A stretch of DNA of 19,599 nucleotides from an uncultured Erysipelotrichales bacterium (GTDB lineage: Bacteria; Bacillota_I; Bacilli_A; Erysipelotrichales; Coprobacillaceae), in the NCBI GenBank assembly GCA_910579135.1, contig CAJTTM010000044.1, positions 1 through 19,599 of the forward strand, read 5' to 3'. The notes beneath the pieces are model-generated. The model was not told where the DNA came from. It did no database searches and saw nothing but the letters and a program-made list of their open reading frames with translations. Positions 6,640-15,177 of this stretch are shown here, piece after piece. The position numbers and the translations under genes are program-made. Position 1 is the stretch's first letter. Every line of letters starts with the position of its first letter.

Positions 6640-8143
6640 TGATTTATCTTTTCAATATACAACAAGTAAGAAGAATAATCTCAATCATATTTCTTTAGAT
6701 ATTCAAGATGGTGAGATTGTTCTAATCACTGGACAAAGTGGTTCAGGAAAAACAACTTTATTAAAACATTTCAAAAAAGAACTTTTACCACCTGGTCAAA
6801 GAGTAGGGCATATTTATTATAATGGTAAAGATATTTTAGAAATACCATCTAAAGTATCTAGTCAAGAAATAGGATATGTTTTTCAAAATCCTGATCATCA
6901 AATCGCATTAGATTATGTTTATCATGAAATTGCTTTTGGATTAGAAAACATTGGAATACCCCATGAACAAATGTACTCAAGAGTTGGAGAAATTGTCCAG
7001 TACTTTCATTTAGAAAATATCTATGATAAACGTACTAATAAACTATCTGGAGGAGAAAAACAATTAGTTAATCTTGCTTCTGTTATGATTATGCAACCTC
7101 AAGTTCTTTTATTAGATGAACCTTTATCACAACTTGATCCTAAATCTAGGGAACAATTTATTTCTATGTTAATGAAATTACATCATGATTTTCATATAAC
7201 TATCATTATGGTTACACATCAATTAGATGAAATATTTGATTATATAGATAGAATGATTGTTTTAGAAAATGGTAATATTGTTTATAATGATTCTTTACAA
7301 CAATGTATTTCTTATCTAAAAGATACAGAAATGATGAAGATATTTCCACCTTATATCCAATTATTATCATTATTAAATCAACCAACTGATTATACTTTTT
7401 ATCAGACAAGAGAGATTGTTAATATATTAAAATCTAAAACAAGAACATATGAAGATCATAAAGAAATTATTCAAGTCAAACATTTAAATGCAAGTTATGA
7501 TAAAGATGTTTTATCTGATGTTTCGTTAATGATAAAAGAAAAAGAGATATTTTGTATTTTAGGAAATAATGGAAGTGGAAAATCAACATTCTTAAAATGT
7601 CTTTTAAACGAAATGAAATATAAAGGTAAAATTAGTGTTAATGGAAAAGTTGGATATTTACCGCAAGATCCAATACTTTTAATGAATAGAGATACTGTTA
7701 AAGAAGAATTAGCAGTTTTTTGTAAAGAAGATGTTGATAAGCTTATACATCAGTTTCATTTTGAAGATGTATTCAATTCTCATCCTTATGATTTAAGTGG
7801 TGGACAACAACAAATCCTTGCATTGATGAAATTAATCTTGAATGATTGTGATATTCTTTTATTAGATGAACCAACAAAAGGAATAGATCCTCTATTAAAG
7901 AAACAACTAGGAGAAACCTTAGAACAATTGGTTCAAAAAGGGAAAACCATTATATGTGTAAGTCATGATCTAGAGTTTTGTGGTGAATATGGAACATATC
8001 TAACATTATTATTTCATCACCGTTTTAGCTCTATAAAGAGACCAATAGAATTCTTTAGAAATAATTATTTCTATACCACTCAATTATCAAAATTAACAAG
8101 AGATAATGAATTTGTTATCTCATTAAAGGATGTGGTATTTTGA
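6626..8143 (+). CDS. Fused double ECF ATPase (EcfA1-EcfA2)
   Basis: One polypeptide of about 505 residues holds two complete ABC ATPase domains. The first has Walker A GQSGSGKTT (36-44), signature LSGGEKQ (from 140), Walker B with D164-E165, and VTHQ. The second has GNNGSGKST (from 313), Q-loop GYLPQDP, signature LSGGQQQ (from 390), Walker B with D414-E415, and VSHD. Both sites look catalytically intact. It energises the ECF transporter together with the T protein before it and the S protein after it. The start is set at ATG 6626, nine bases after GGAGG (6612-6616); the in-frame ATG at 6620 is only a few bases from that ribosome site. The gene overlaps ecfT and ends in a 4-bp overlap with the S component gene. 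Confidence 0.92.
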   Translation: MLCINDLSFQYTTSKKNNLNHISLDIQDGEIVLITGQSGSGKTTLLKHFKKELLPPGQRVGHIYYNGKDILEIPSKVSSQEIGYVFQNPDHQIALDYVYHEIAFGLENIGIPHEQMYSRVGEIVQYFHLENIYDKRTNKLSGGEKQLVNLASVMIMQPQVLLLDEPLSQLDPKSREQFISMLMKLHHDFHITIIMVTHQLDEIFDYIDRMIVLENGNIVYNDSLQQCISYLKDTEMMKIFPPYIQLLSLLNQPTDYTFYQTREIVNILKSKTRTYEDHKEIIQVKHLNASYDKDVLSDVSLMIKEKEIFCILGNNGSGKSTFLKCLLNEMKYKGKISVNGKVGYLPQDPILLMNRDTVKEELAVFCKEDVDKLIHQFHFEDVFNSHPYDLSGGQQQILALMKLILNDCDILLLDEPTKGIDPLLKKQLGETLEQLVQKGKTIICVSHDLEFCGEYGTYLTLLFHHRFSSIKRPIEFFRNNYFYTTQLSKLTRDNEFVISLKDVVF

Positions 8144-8802
8144 TTGTTATATCAATGATTTCTATTATACTCTTATCAACGTTTTCATTAATGTTTTATA
8201 ATCAAGGACAATTAAATATACTATTGATGTTATTGATATTCACTTCAATATTACCTTTCTATTATCGTTATGAAAATAGAAAACCACGAGCAAGAGAAAT
8301 TGTTGTTTTAGCAGTTACAATAGCTTTATGTGTATCTTCAAGGGTATTATTTATAATAACCCCTGCTTTTAAACCAATGTGTGCGATGATTATCATTGTT
8401 TCACTTGTTTTTGGTAAAGAATTTGGTTTTTTATGTGGTTCTATGTCAGCTGTTATTTCTAATATATTCTTTGGACAAGGTCCTTGGACTCCCTATCAAA
8501 TGATGGCTCTAGCACTTATAGGGCTAATATCAGGGTGTTTTATGGATAAGGAATATAATCAAAGTAAAGTGTTTTTATTGTTATCAGGTATATTATCTGG
8601 TGTATTTTATTCGATGTTATTGGATATATGGACGGTTTTATCAATAGACCAAACAATATTATGGTCAAGATATATTGCGATATTAATCGCATCTCTTCCA
8701 ACAACGTTGATATATTGTATTTCCAATGTGATTTTCTTATGGGTATTAACACCAATACTGATGAGAAAATTAACAAGGGTAAGAATTAAATATGAATTTT
8801 AA
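8140..8802 (+). CDS. ECF transporter S component, probable cobalamin binding
   Basis: A 220-residue integral membrane protein with about six to seven hydrophobic segments, typical of ECF substrate-binding subunits. The segment IFFGQGPWTPYQMMA (G112-Q-G-P-W116) resembles the substrate-proximal motif of S proteins assigned to cobalamin or its precursors (CbrT-like). A TTG codon at 8140, nine bases after AAAGGA (8125-8130) and overlapping the preceding stop as TTGA, is the best-supported start; ATG 8155 is the alternative. The position within a riboswitch-controlled operon containing DUF4430 proteins supports a corrinoid substrate. Specificity is inferred from context. Confidence 0.8.
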   Translation: MIVISMISIILLSTFSLMFYNQGQLNILLMLLIFTSILPFYYRYENRKPRAREIVVLAVTIALCVSSRVLFIITPAFKPMCAMIIIVSLVFGKEFGFLCGSMSAVISNIFFGQGPWTPYQMMALALIGLISGCFMDKEYNQSKVFLLLSGILSGVFYSMLLDIWTVLSIDQTILWSRYIAILIASLPTTLIYCISNVIFLWVLTPILMRKLTRVRIKYEF

Positions 8803-8813
8803 GGAGTAGAAAA

Positions 8814-11147
8814 ATGAAAAGATTTAATCAAATATTTATAGCTTTATTACTTGCATTAACATTAATTTCACCTGTTTATGCAGAAACATTTATTCATGTT
8901 ACATTAAGAATAGAAGGCTATGATCAAACTATTTATCAAAAAAAGGAAGTTCAAGTAGAAAATAAAGAAAACTTGACTCCTCAAGATGTTTTAAGTGCAG
9001 CTAAAATTCAATATTCTAATAATGAATATGGAAGTGTAGGAAGTATTCAAGGAATAGAGGATATGTGGTGCTATGCAGTTAATAATGATAGTACGATTTA
9101 TCCACCAGTCATTTCTGATAATGATGATTTAGTTTATTATTTATATAATTATGATAATGGTAATGGAAGATATGTTTTCTTTAAAGAAGAAGAGTATACA
9201 ACATCAACTGATAAACCATTAAAAATTCAATTAATGCAAGAAAATGTCTCATATACTGATACAATGAAAAGAGAAGAAATTGGTAAAGGTAATATTGAGA
9301 TACTATATAAAAAAGAAGGAGAAGCTAAGTATTCTTCAACTTATCAAAAAACAGATGAAAATGGATATATCACTTTAGATTTTGATGAACAAGGTGTCTA
9401 TGAAATTACAACTAAGTCCTTGAATACATCAAGAGCATATGCGAAAATCAATGTGACTCAAGGACAAGAAAATCCATATAAATCAATCAATAAAACAATT
9501 CAATCTTTAAATATTCCTAGTGCTATTGATAGTAATATTAGTCTATTAGAATATACACCAGATTATACTCAAACATTGACATGGACTTCATCGAAACCAG
9601 AAGTTTTATCAGAAAAAGGAATTGTCCATAGACAAAAGGAAGATGTAGAGGTTGAATTAATTGCAGTTGTAAGTGACGGAAAGAATTCAAAGAAAGTTTC
9701 TTTTCAAGTTAAAGTCTTAAAAGATGATAGTCAATATGATGCAGGAACAATTCAAAATAAAGATGCAATATGGTCTAATATAGGACATAACCAAGCGATT
9801 ACAAATAGTCAAACTGCTATTTCTAGTCAAGATGTTAAGTTGAAATGGAAAGCTTCAGATATTGTATCTACACCTATTATTGTTGATCAATATATTTATG
9901 CATTAAATAGTCAAAATCAATTAGTTAGATTAGATAAAAATGGAAAAGTATTAAAGAGTGTTGATTTATCTTCTTCATTATATTATACGCCTAGTTTATG
10001 TTATGGAGATGGTATGATATTTGTTCCTTTATCAAGCGGAACAATTCAAGCTTTTAATGAAGATAATTTATCATCATTATGGATAAGTGAAGAATTAAAA
10101 GGAGCAATCGCTTCTCGATTAACTTATTTTAATGGATATATTTATGCTGGTACATATGGTTCTTCAAAAGGATGTCAATTTGTAGGGATTGATGTTAAGG
10201 ATGAAGATAAAACTAAAGGTGATGAAGTGAAAAAGATCAAATGGTCTTATCAATCAAAAGGAAGAGATGGATTTTATAATAATCAAGCTATTGTTATTTT
10301 TAATCAATTATATTTTATAGGTGATGAAGGAAAATTAGTTGTTCATTCTTTAACTCAAGATAAAGACATTAAAAGTATTGAATTAGATAGTAGTGTAAGA
10401 GGTGGTATGACTTATGATGATAATTATTTATATATCATGACAACTTCATCGACACTATATAAAATTTCAATCAAAGATTTAAAAGTCATCAATAAAGTAC
10501 AAATCTATTCTAATGGAACATCCACATGTTCACCTACGCTATATAATAATAGATTATATATTGGAGGAAGCCAAAATAGAGATGATTTCTATGCGAAAGG
10601 ATTTATAGCAGTTGTAGATGTAAATACAATGAAAATTATTGATAAAGTTTCTACAAAAGCAGATGTCAAAGGACAACCATTGGTGAGTCAAGCTTATACA
10701 AAGAAAGAAAATAAAAATAGTGTTGTTGTTTATTTTACACAAAATATAATTCCAGGTGGTGTTTATTGTTTTGAGGACTATGAGGGTAATGAAAAAATAA
10801 ATATGAAAGATTTATATATACCTAAAGGTCAATATCAAAATTATAATATGGATGGAGTTTGTGTTGATGAGGATGGAACTCTATATTTTAGAAATGATTC
10901 TCATACTTTATTTGCATTATCTAATGCAAATAAAGGAGCTTCTATTGATATGGATATAAAAGAAGAAAGTCATCCAAAAGAAAATCAACAATCACAAAAT
11001 CAAAAGAAAAAAAATAAAAAATCAGTTATCACAGAAACAGGAGATGAAACTCAAATCAGTAATTATATAATCATTATCATAGCAGCAATTATCGCCTTAA
11101 TTATTCTTTTGTTACCTGTTTTCAAAAAATGCAAAGTGAAAAAATAG
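8814..11147 (+). CDS. Membrane-anchored DUF4430 / Ig-like / PQQ-type beta-propeller protein
   Basis: A 777-residue surface protein with a Sec signal peptide ending at SPVYA (about residue 23). In order it shows a DUF4430-like domain (about 25-115, with DMWCYAVNND), a beta-rich domain (about 120-215), an atrophied bacterial Ig-like domain (about 222-302, with LTWTSSKPEVLSEKG), and a beta-propeller of PQQ-type repeats (about 335-700: STPIIVDQYIYALN, YTPSLCYGDGMIFVP, LTYFNGYIYAGTYG). A charged linker, one C-terminal membrane helix (about 751-769) and a KKCKVKK tail complete it. There is no LPXTG motif; the helix anchors it. AAGGAG precedes the ATG. As last gene of the operon it probably helps capture a cobalamin-type ligand outside the cell. 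What the propeller binds is unknown. Confidence 0.8.
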   Translation: MKRFNQIFIALLLALTLISPVYAETFIHVTLRIEGYDQTIYQKKEVQVENKENLTPQDVLSAAKIQYSNNEYGSVGSIQGIEDMWCYAVNNDSTIYPPVISDNDDLVYYLYNYDNGNGRYVFFKEEEYTTSTDKPLKIQLMQENVSYTDTMKREEIGKGNIEILYKKEGEAKYSSTYQKTDENGYITLDFDEQGVYEITTKSLNTSRAYAKINVTQGQENPYKSINKTIQSLNIPSAIDSNISLLEYTPDYTQTLTWTSSKPEVLSEKGIVHRQKEDVEVELIAVVSDGKNSKKVSFQVKVLKDDSQYDAGTIQNKDAIWSNIGHNQAITNSQTAISSQDVKLKWKASDIVSTPIIVDQYIYALNSQNQLVRLDKNGKVLKSVDLSSSLYYTPSLCYGDGMIFVPLSSGTIQAFNEDNLSSLWISEELKGAIASRLTYFNGYIYAGTYGSSKGCQFVGIDVKDEDKTKGDEVKKIKWSYQSKGRDGFYNNQAIVIFNQLYFIGDEGKLVVHSLTQDKDIKSIELDSSVRGGMTYDDNYLYIMTTSSTLYKISIKDLKVINKVQIYSNGTSTCSPTLYNNRLYIGGSQNRDDFYAKGFIAVVDVNTMKIIDKVSTKADVKGQPLVSQAYTKKENKNSVVVYFTQNIIPGGVYCFEDYEGNEKINMKDLYIPKGQYQNYNMDGVCVDEDGTLYFRNDSHTLFALSNANKGASIDMDIKEESHPKENQQSQNQKKKNKKSVITETGDETQISNYIIIIIAAIIALIILLLPVFKKCKVKK

Positions 11148-11165
11148 TGATATATGCGAAAAAAA

Positions 11166-11179
11166 TGTAAGCGCTAAAA
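11166..11179 (+). promoter_or_regulatory. cre-like catabolite control site upstream of HPr
   Basis: TGTAAGCGCTAAAA matches the CcpA operator core TGNAANCGN(T)NNCA in most positions and contains the diagnostic central CG. It lies about 58 bp upstream of the predicted transcription start of the HPr gene, beyond the -35. HPr phosphorylated on its regulatory serine is the CcpA corepressor, so this would be a feedback loop. Confidence 0.5.
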
Positions 11180-11195
11180 TTTATTTCTAAAAAAT

Positions 11196-11224
11196 ATGGA
11201 AATGTAAAATTATTGTGGTATAAT
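11196..11224 (+). promoter_or_regulatory. Promoter of the HPr gene
   Basis: An extended -10 (TGGTATAAT, with TATAAT at 11219-11224) is clear. The -35 (ATGGAA, 11196-11201) is weak but has a 17-bp spacer. Confidence 0.6.
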
Positions 11225-11259
11225 ATAGGCATAAACTTATTTAAGGAGGAAGTCAAGAA

Positions 11260-11529
11260 ATGGCAGAAAAATTATCATTCGTAGTTTCAGATCCAGTTGG
11301 ATTACATGCTAGACCTGCAACTATCTTAGTAAATCAAGCTAGTAAATTTACAAGCAATATCAAATTAGTTTACAATGGAAAAGAAGTAAACTTAAAATCA
11401 ATCATGGGAGTTATGTCTTTAGGTGTTCCTACTAAAGCTACAGTTGAAATTGTTGCTGAAGGTGAAGATGAAAAAGATGTAATTGATTCAATTGCGAAAG
11501 TTATTAAAGAACAAAAAGTTGCTGAATAA
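11260..11529 (+). CDS. ptsH: Phosphocarrier protein HPr
   Basis: The 89-residue protein is a full-length HPr of the sugar phosphotransferase system. The active-site motif GLHARPA holds H16, phosphorylated by enzyme I, and KSIMGVMSLG holds S47, the site used by HPr kinase/phosphorylase in Firmicutes (equivalent to Ser46). It passes phosphate from PEP to sugar-specific EII proteins and in its Ser-phosphorylated form acts with CcpA. AAGGAGGA (11243-11250) lies 9 bases before the ATG. It has its own promoter and terminator and is not next to ptsI, so it is a single-gene unit. Confidence 0.97.
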   Translation: MAEKLSFVVSDPVGLHARPATILVNQASKFTSNIKLVYNGKEVNLKSIMGVMSLGVPTKATVEIVAEGEDEKDVIDSIAKVIKEQKVAE

Positions 11530-11556
11530 TTTAATGGTTAGATAATTTTGATAATA

Positions 11557-11587
11557 ATAGAATCACTTCATGTGGTTCTATTTTTTC
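11557..11587 (+). terminator. Intrinsic terminator of ptsH
   Basis: ATAGAATCAC (11557-11566) pairs with GTGGTTCTAT (11572-11581), with one G-T wobble and a 5-nt loop, followed by a run of T. Confidence 0.85.
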
Positions 11588-11610
11588 TAATAAAATAAGG
11601 AGGATATAAT

Positions 11611-12108
11611 ATATATATTGAAGATAAGTGTTGGAATCATTATATAGGAGATAGTGATGATAGTTTAACTCTTATAGCCTATTTAGCTGATAAACAAAAA
11701 GAAGAGATTTCTGTAAGTGAAATCTTTAGTGATATTGGAATAGATAAAATAAATGATATAAAAACACATGAAGAACCTTTAATTGCTATTTTAAAGAATA
11801 TAGAGTCTGCTTATGAAGAAGTTTATGTAGAGTTTTATTATGCTATAGATATTATTGTTAACATAGCTGCGTTGTTATTAGAGTGCAAAATTAATGGAAG
11901 TGTCAATTTAGGTGAATTTGATGAAACAATGAATTCTTTTCATGTTTGTATAACTGCATCTGCTAAAGAACATCAATTTATAAATAATACTTTAAAAGAT
12001 TTTGTATCTTCACCTCTTGATTATGATATAAGTAAAATGGAAGATGAAGAGGATATGATGGAAATGGCTAAGGTTTTTGAAGATTTAAGGAAAGAACTAT
12101 ATGGGTAG
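11611..12108 (+). pseudogene. Imm68-like immunity protein gene with ATA in place of its start codon
   Basis: An open frame of 165 codons begins six bases after a strong AAGGAGGA (11597-11604), but the codon at the start position is ATA, reading (I)YIEDKCWNHYIGDSDDSL. No ATG, GTG or TTG occurs in frame until TTG 11872, well inside the protein. The sequence (GDSDDSLTLIAYLADKQKEEISVSEIFSDIG, then a helical half with IAALLLECKINGSVNLGEF) resembles Imm68-type putative immunity proteins of polymorphic toxin systems; I recognise it by pattern and am moderately sure. The frame is otherwise intact and not frameshifted, so either the loss of ATG is recent or AUA is used weakly. It ends 2 nt before a decayed Fic gene. 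No cognate toxin is in the window. Confidence 0.55.
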
Positions 12109-12110
12109 GT

Positions 12111-12752
12111 ATGATTAGAGAAGAGTTAGAAGAACAAAGAAAATCAAACTTTAAAAGAAATATTTATCACTGGACTCAAGTTATATTTGCTTATCATTCT
12201 AATAAAATTGAGGGTGGCTATCTCAAGAACAGACTGAAATGATTTTTTGATACTCATTTTTTTATTTCTAAAACAGAAGAAGCCATTCAAATGGATGATT
12301 TAACTGAAACAATTAATCATTTTCAATTATTTGATTATATGTTAGATTATATAGATGAATCTATTTCTAAATCAATGCGCATTGAAATGAATAAGGTTTT
12401 AAAAAGAAATACAAGTGATGAGGCTAATCCAAGATATAAGGTAGATGGATTTAAAACTGTTCCTAATATTATTGGACTTATTAATGTTATAAGAACAACT
12501 TCTCCATAAAATGTTGAAAAAGAAATAGAGGAATTGTTAGAAAACTACAATTCATTAGATATGGTAGAATGCTTATGTTTAAAAAATAGTATTATACCTT
12601 TTATTGTATTGAATAAAGAGAAAATCTTTTATATAAAAGGATTAGAGGAATATGATAGAGATCAAACTTATTTAAAAAAGACTTGGTTACATTTTCAAGA
12701 TATATATGAAAATGTATGTCAACAGTTATTAGATTTTAATATTGAAGATTAA
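12111..12752 (+). pseudogene. Fic family protein, decayed
   Basis: The remnant starts as MIREELEEQRKSNFKRN followed by the Fic N-terminal helix IYHWTQVIFAYHSNKIEG, and continues with DDLTETINHFQLFDYML, both typical of Fic AMP-transferases. Several lesions are visible. A frameshift near 12220 moves the frame so that SQEQTEMIF (about 12221-12247) reads in another phase, and an extra T in the run at 12243-12248 restores it; in the original frame this gives TGA at 12240. A TAA at 12507-12509 replaces a likely GAA codon (SP*NVEKEIEELL). Between NSLDM (near 12561) and LKNSIIPFIVLNKEK the whole catalytic HPFxDGNGR segment is missing. An active enzyme is therefore very unlikely. Confidence 0.82.
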
Positions 12753-12778
12753 GATTGTTTATGAGTAATATATATATG

Positions 12779-12803
12779 AATAAGGCAAATTGCCTTATTT
12801 TTT
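12779..12803 (+). terminator. Intrinsic terminator after the Fic remnant
   Basis: AATAAGGCA (12779-12787) pairs perfectly with TGCCTTATT (12791-12799) across a 3-nt loop, and the T-run continues to 12802. It separates the decayed pair from the ammonium transporter gene. Confidence 0.8.
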
Positions 12804-12842
12804 ACTATGTAATAAAAATTTATCATTTATAATAAAAAATTA

Positions 12843-12871
12843 TTGACTTTAAAGAATATTTTCAATATAAT
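12843..12871 (+). promoter_or_regulatory. Promoter of the ammonium transporter gene
   Basis: TTGACT (12843-12848) and a perfect TATAAT (12866-12871) are separated by 17 bp, a near-consensus sigma-A promoter. The start point would fall near 12878. Confidence 0.8.
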
Positions 12872-12876
12872 GCACA

Positions 12877-12895
12877 TATACATTTCATATGTATA
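12877..12895. repeat. Inverted repeat at the amt transcription start
   Basis: TATACAT (12877-12883) and ATGTATA (12889-12895) are perfect 7-bp arms with a 5-bp spacer. The dyad covers the predicted start point, so it could be an operator or a 5' hairpin. AT-rich DNA makes chance dyads likely. Confidence 0.35.
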
Positions 12896-12927
12896 GTATT
12901 TCATAATTGAAAAAGGGGGAATTATTT

Positions 12928-14613
12928 ATGGAAGAAGTTGTAAGTCAAATTTTTAAAATTTGGTATCTTATTGGTGCAGCGTTAGTATTCTTTATGCAAG
13001 CTGGTTTTGCGATGGTTGAAGCGGGGTTTACTCGTGCAAAGAATGCTGGAAACATCATTATGAAAAATCTTATGGATTTTTGTTTGGGTGCAGTTGCCTT
13101 TTTAATTTTGGGGTATAGTTTTTTATGTGGTGCTGATGCAGGGAATGGTCTTATTGGATGGATTGATCCATCTCAAGGTCCATTATTTAATTTTGTTTCT
13201 ACAGATTGGTCAAGCTTTGTATTTAACTTGGTTTTCTGTGCAACAGCTGCGACTATTGTTTCTGGTGCAATGGCAGAACGTACAAAGTTTTTATCTTATT
13301 GTATTTATAGTTTTGTTATTAGTTTAATTGTCTATCCAATTGAAGCTCATTGGGTATGGGGACCAGGTGGTTGGTTGACTACTATGGGATTTCATGATTT
13401 TGCAGGTTCTGCTGTTATTCATTATGTTGGTGGTTTAACTGCTTTGATAGGTGCAAAGTTATTAGGACCTCGTATTGGGAAGTTTAATGCTGATGGGTCA
13501 CCTAATGGTATTCCAGGGCATAGTCTTACAATTGGTGCATTAGGATGTTTTATACTATGGTTTGGATGGTATGGGTTTAATGGAGCTGCTGCTACAAATG
13601 GTTTACAATTAGCAACTATTTTTGCGACAACTACTGTTGCTCCAGCACTAGCAACCTGTACAGTGATGATTATTACATGGATTAAATATGGGAAACCTGA
13701 TGTAGGGATGTCATTAAATGGTTCATTAGCAGGTTTAGTAGCCATTACTGCTGGTTGTGATGCAGTAGATGTTATGGGATCTGCAATTATTGGTATTTTA
13801 TCAGGATTTACAGTTGTATTTGTTGTGTGGTTATTAGATTATAAGTTAAAAATTGATGATCCTGTAGGTGCAGTTGCAGTGCATATGGGTAATGGTATTT
13901 TAGGAACAATTTGTGTAGGTTTATTTGCTTGTGGTACTGATACAATGCCAGAGGTTCAAGGTTTATTTTATGGTGGAGGTATAGATTTATTAATTACTCA
14001 AATCACTGGTTTAGTTGCGATTGGAGTATGGACAGCAATAACAATGACGATTACATTTGTGGTCATTAAGAAAACTGTTGGTTTGCGTGTGACACCACAA
14101 GAAGAAATTGAAGGATTAGATAAGTTAGAACATGGTTTAGAAAGTGCTTATTCAGGATTTACGTTAGATACTGAATCTATTTCTTATACAGGAGTACAAG
14201 TTGACACAATGCCATCAGTGACATTAGAAGAAGCTGTACCTGTAGAAAAGTACGAAAGTTCTATATCTAAGGTTGTGGTTATCGCAAAGCCAGAACGATT
14301 AGATGCTTTAAAAACAGCTATGAACGAAATTGGTATTACTGGTATGACAGTAACTAAAGTCATGGGATGTGGTGTACAAAAAGGTCATGTTTCATATTAT
14401 CGAGGAGCTAAGGTTGATTTAGATTTATTACCTAAGTTAAAAGCTGAAATTGTTGTTTCTTCTATTCCTGTACAAACAGTTGTCAATGCAGCAAGAAAAG
14501 TATTGTATACTGGTCATATGGGAGATGGAAAAATATTTATATATGATGTGAAAAATGTAGTTAGAATTTCTTCTGGTGAACAAGGAGAAGATGCTTTATC
14601 TTATGAAGATTAA
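12928..14613 (+). CDS. amt: Ammonium transporter with fused C-terminal PII domain
   Basis: This protein of about 561 residues joins an Amt channel (about 1-400) to a complete PII (GlnB/GlnK) signalling domain (about 450-561). The Amt part has eleven or so membrane segments, the DFAG motif, and the twin pore histidines H165 (AVIHYVGG) and H319 (AVHMGNGILG). The PII part has KPERLDALKTAM, the T-loop start GCGVQKGHVSYYRG and MGDGKIFIYDV. The residue at the uridylylation site (Tyr51 of E. coli GlnB) is V496 in RGAKVDLD, so uridylylation is excluded there. VRISSGE shows Ser548 where many PII proteins have a second Arg. The channel would be gated in cis by ATP/ADP/2-oxoglutarate binding. The start is ATG 12928 after GGGGGA (12915-12920); the upstream TTG at 12907 precedes that site. 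Confidence 0.93.
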   Translation: MEEVVSQIFKIWYLIGAALVFFMQAGFAMVEAGFTRAKNAGNIIMKNLMDFCLGAVAFLILGYSFLCGADAGNGLIGWIDPSQGPLFNFVSTDWSSFVFNLVFCATAATIVSGAMAERTKFLSYCIYSFVISLIVYPIEAHWVWGPGGWLTTMGFHDFAGSAVIHYVGGLTALIGAKLLGPRIGKFNADGSPNGIPGHSLTIGALGCFILWFGWYGFNGAAATNGLQLATIFATTTVAPALATCTVMIITWIKYGKPDVGMSLNGSLAGLVAITAGCDAVDVMGSAIIGILSGFTVVFVVWLLDYKLKIDDPVGAVAVHMGNGILGTICVGLFACGTDTMPEVQGLFYGGGIDLLITQITGLVAIGVWTAITMTITFVVIKKTVGLRVTPQEEIEGLDKLEHGLESAYSGFTLDTESISYTGVQVDTMPSVTLEEAVPVEKYESSISKVVVIAKPERLDALKTAMNEIGITGMTVTKVMGCGVQKGHVSYYRGAKVDLDLLPKLKAEIVVSSIPVQTVVNAARKVLYTGHMGDGKIFIYDVKNVVRISSGEQGEDALSYED

Positions 14614-14616
14614 TGG

Positions 14617-14646
14617 AAAGGGAAATGTTTGTTTCCCTTTTTTTTT
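14617..14646 (+). terminator. Intrinsic terminator of amt
   Basis: AAAGGGAAA (14617-14625) pairs perfectly with TTTCCCTTT (14632-14640) across a 6-nt loop, followed by six more T. The group II intron begins at the next base. Confidence 0.9.
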
Positions 14647-15177
14647 GTGTGCTGGGCATGGCATGAATTCAGTTGGAGATAAACCAACCACAGGTGTTTA
14701 CCGCCAAGTGTAGTGAACCACAAGCCGTTGACAGTGATGTCATGGGTGAAGGAAGTGGTGTAACAATTCTTTTGAACGTACGAACAGAAACCTGATGAGG
14801 CTAAATGGTGGATAAGGTTGCAAAACAAACCGAAGTCCAAAAGGTAAACGTAAAACCAAGACAGTAAATCAGGACGCTGTGAAAGAAATAGGGTTCATGT
14901 CTTACCCCGGGAGGTCTTATGGACGAGGAATTCTAGTAAACTTTAAAATCAGTGATAGTACCCTTGGTCGAAAAAGGTTTACCATAAGAAGTCAGATGAA
15001 GTCATAGTAGGTAGAAATACTGAAGGACTGAAACGTTTATAGAGTGCAAATCACTATAAGCAATGTTTTGGATAGTCCGAATATGAGGATAGCCTGGAAC
15101 TGTGAAACGTAATCACAGATGGCAAAGGTAGTTGGGATGGTTCCAAATAAATCTACGAATAGAAGGAGGAGCAGCAA

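Noticed and set aside
12907..12927. TTG start giving a longer ammonium transporter
   Set aside because: The ribosome site GGGGGA lies after this codon and directly before ATG 12928.
14610..14840. Minus-strand open frame of 76 codons
   Set aside because: It spans the amt terminator and the 5' structured part of the group II intron, with no start signals.
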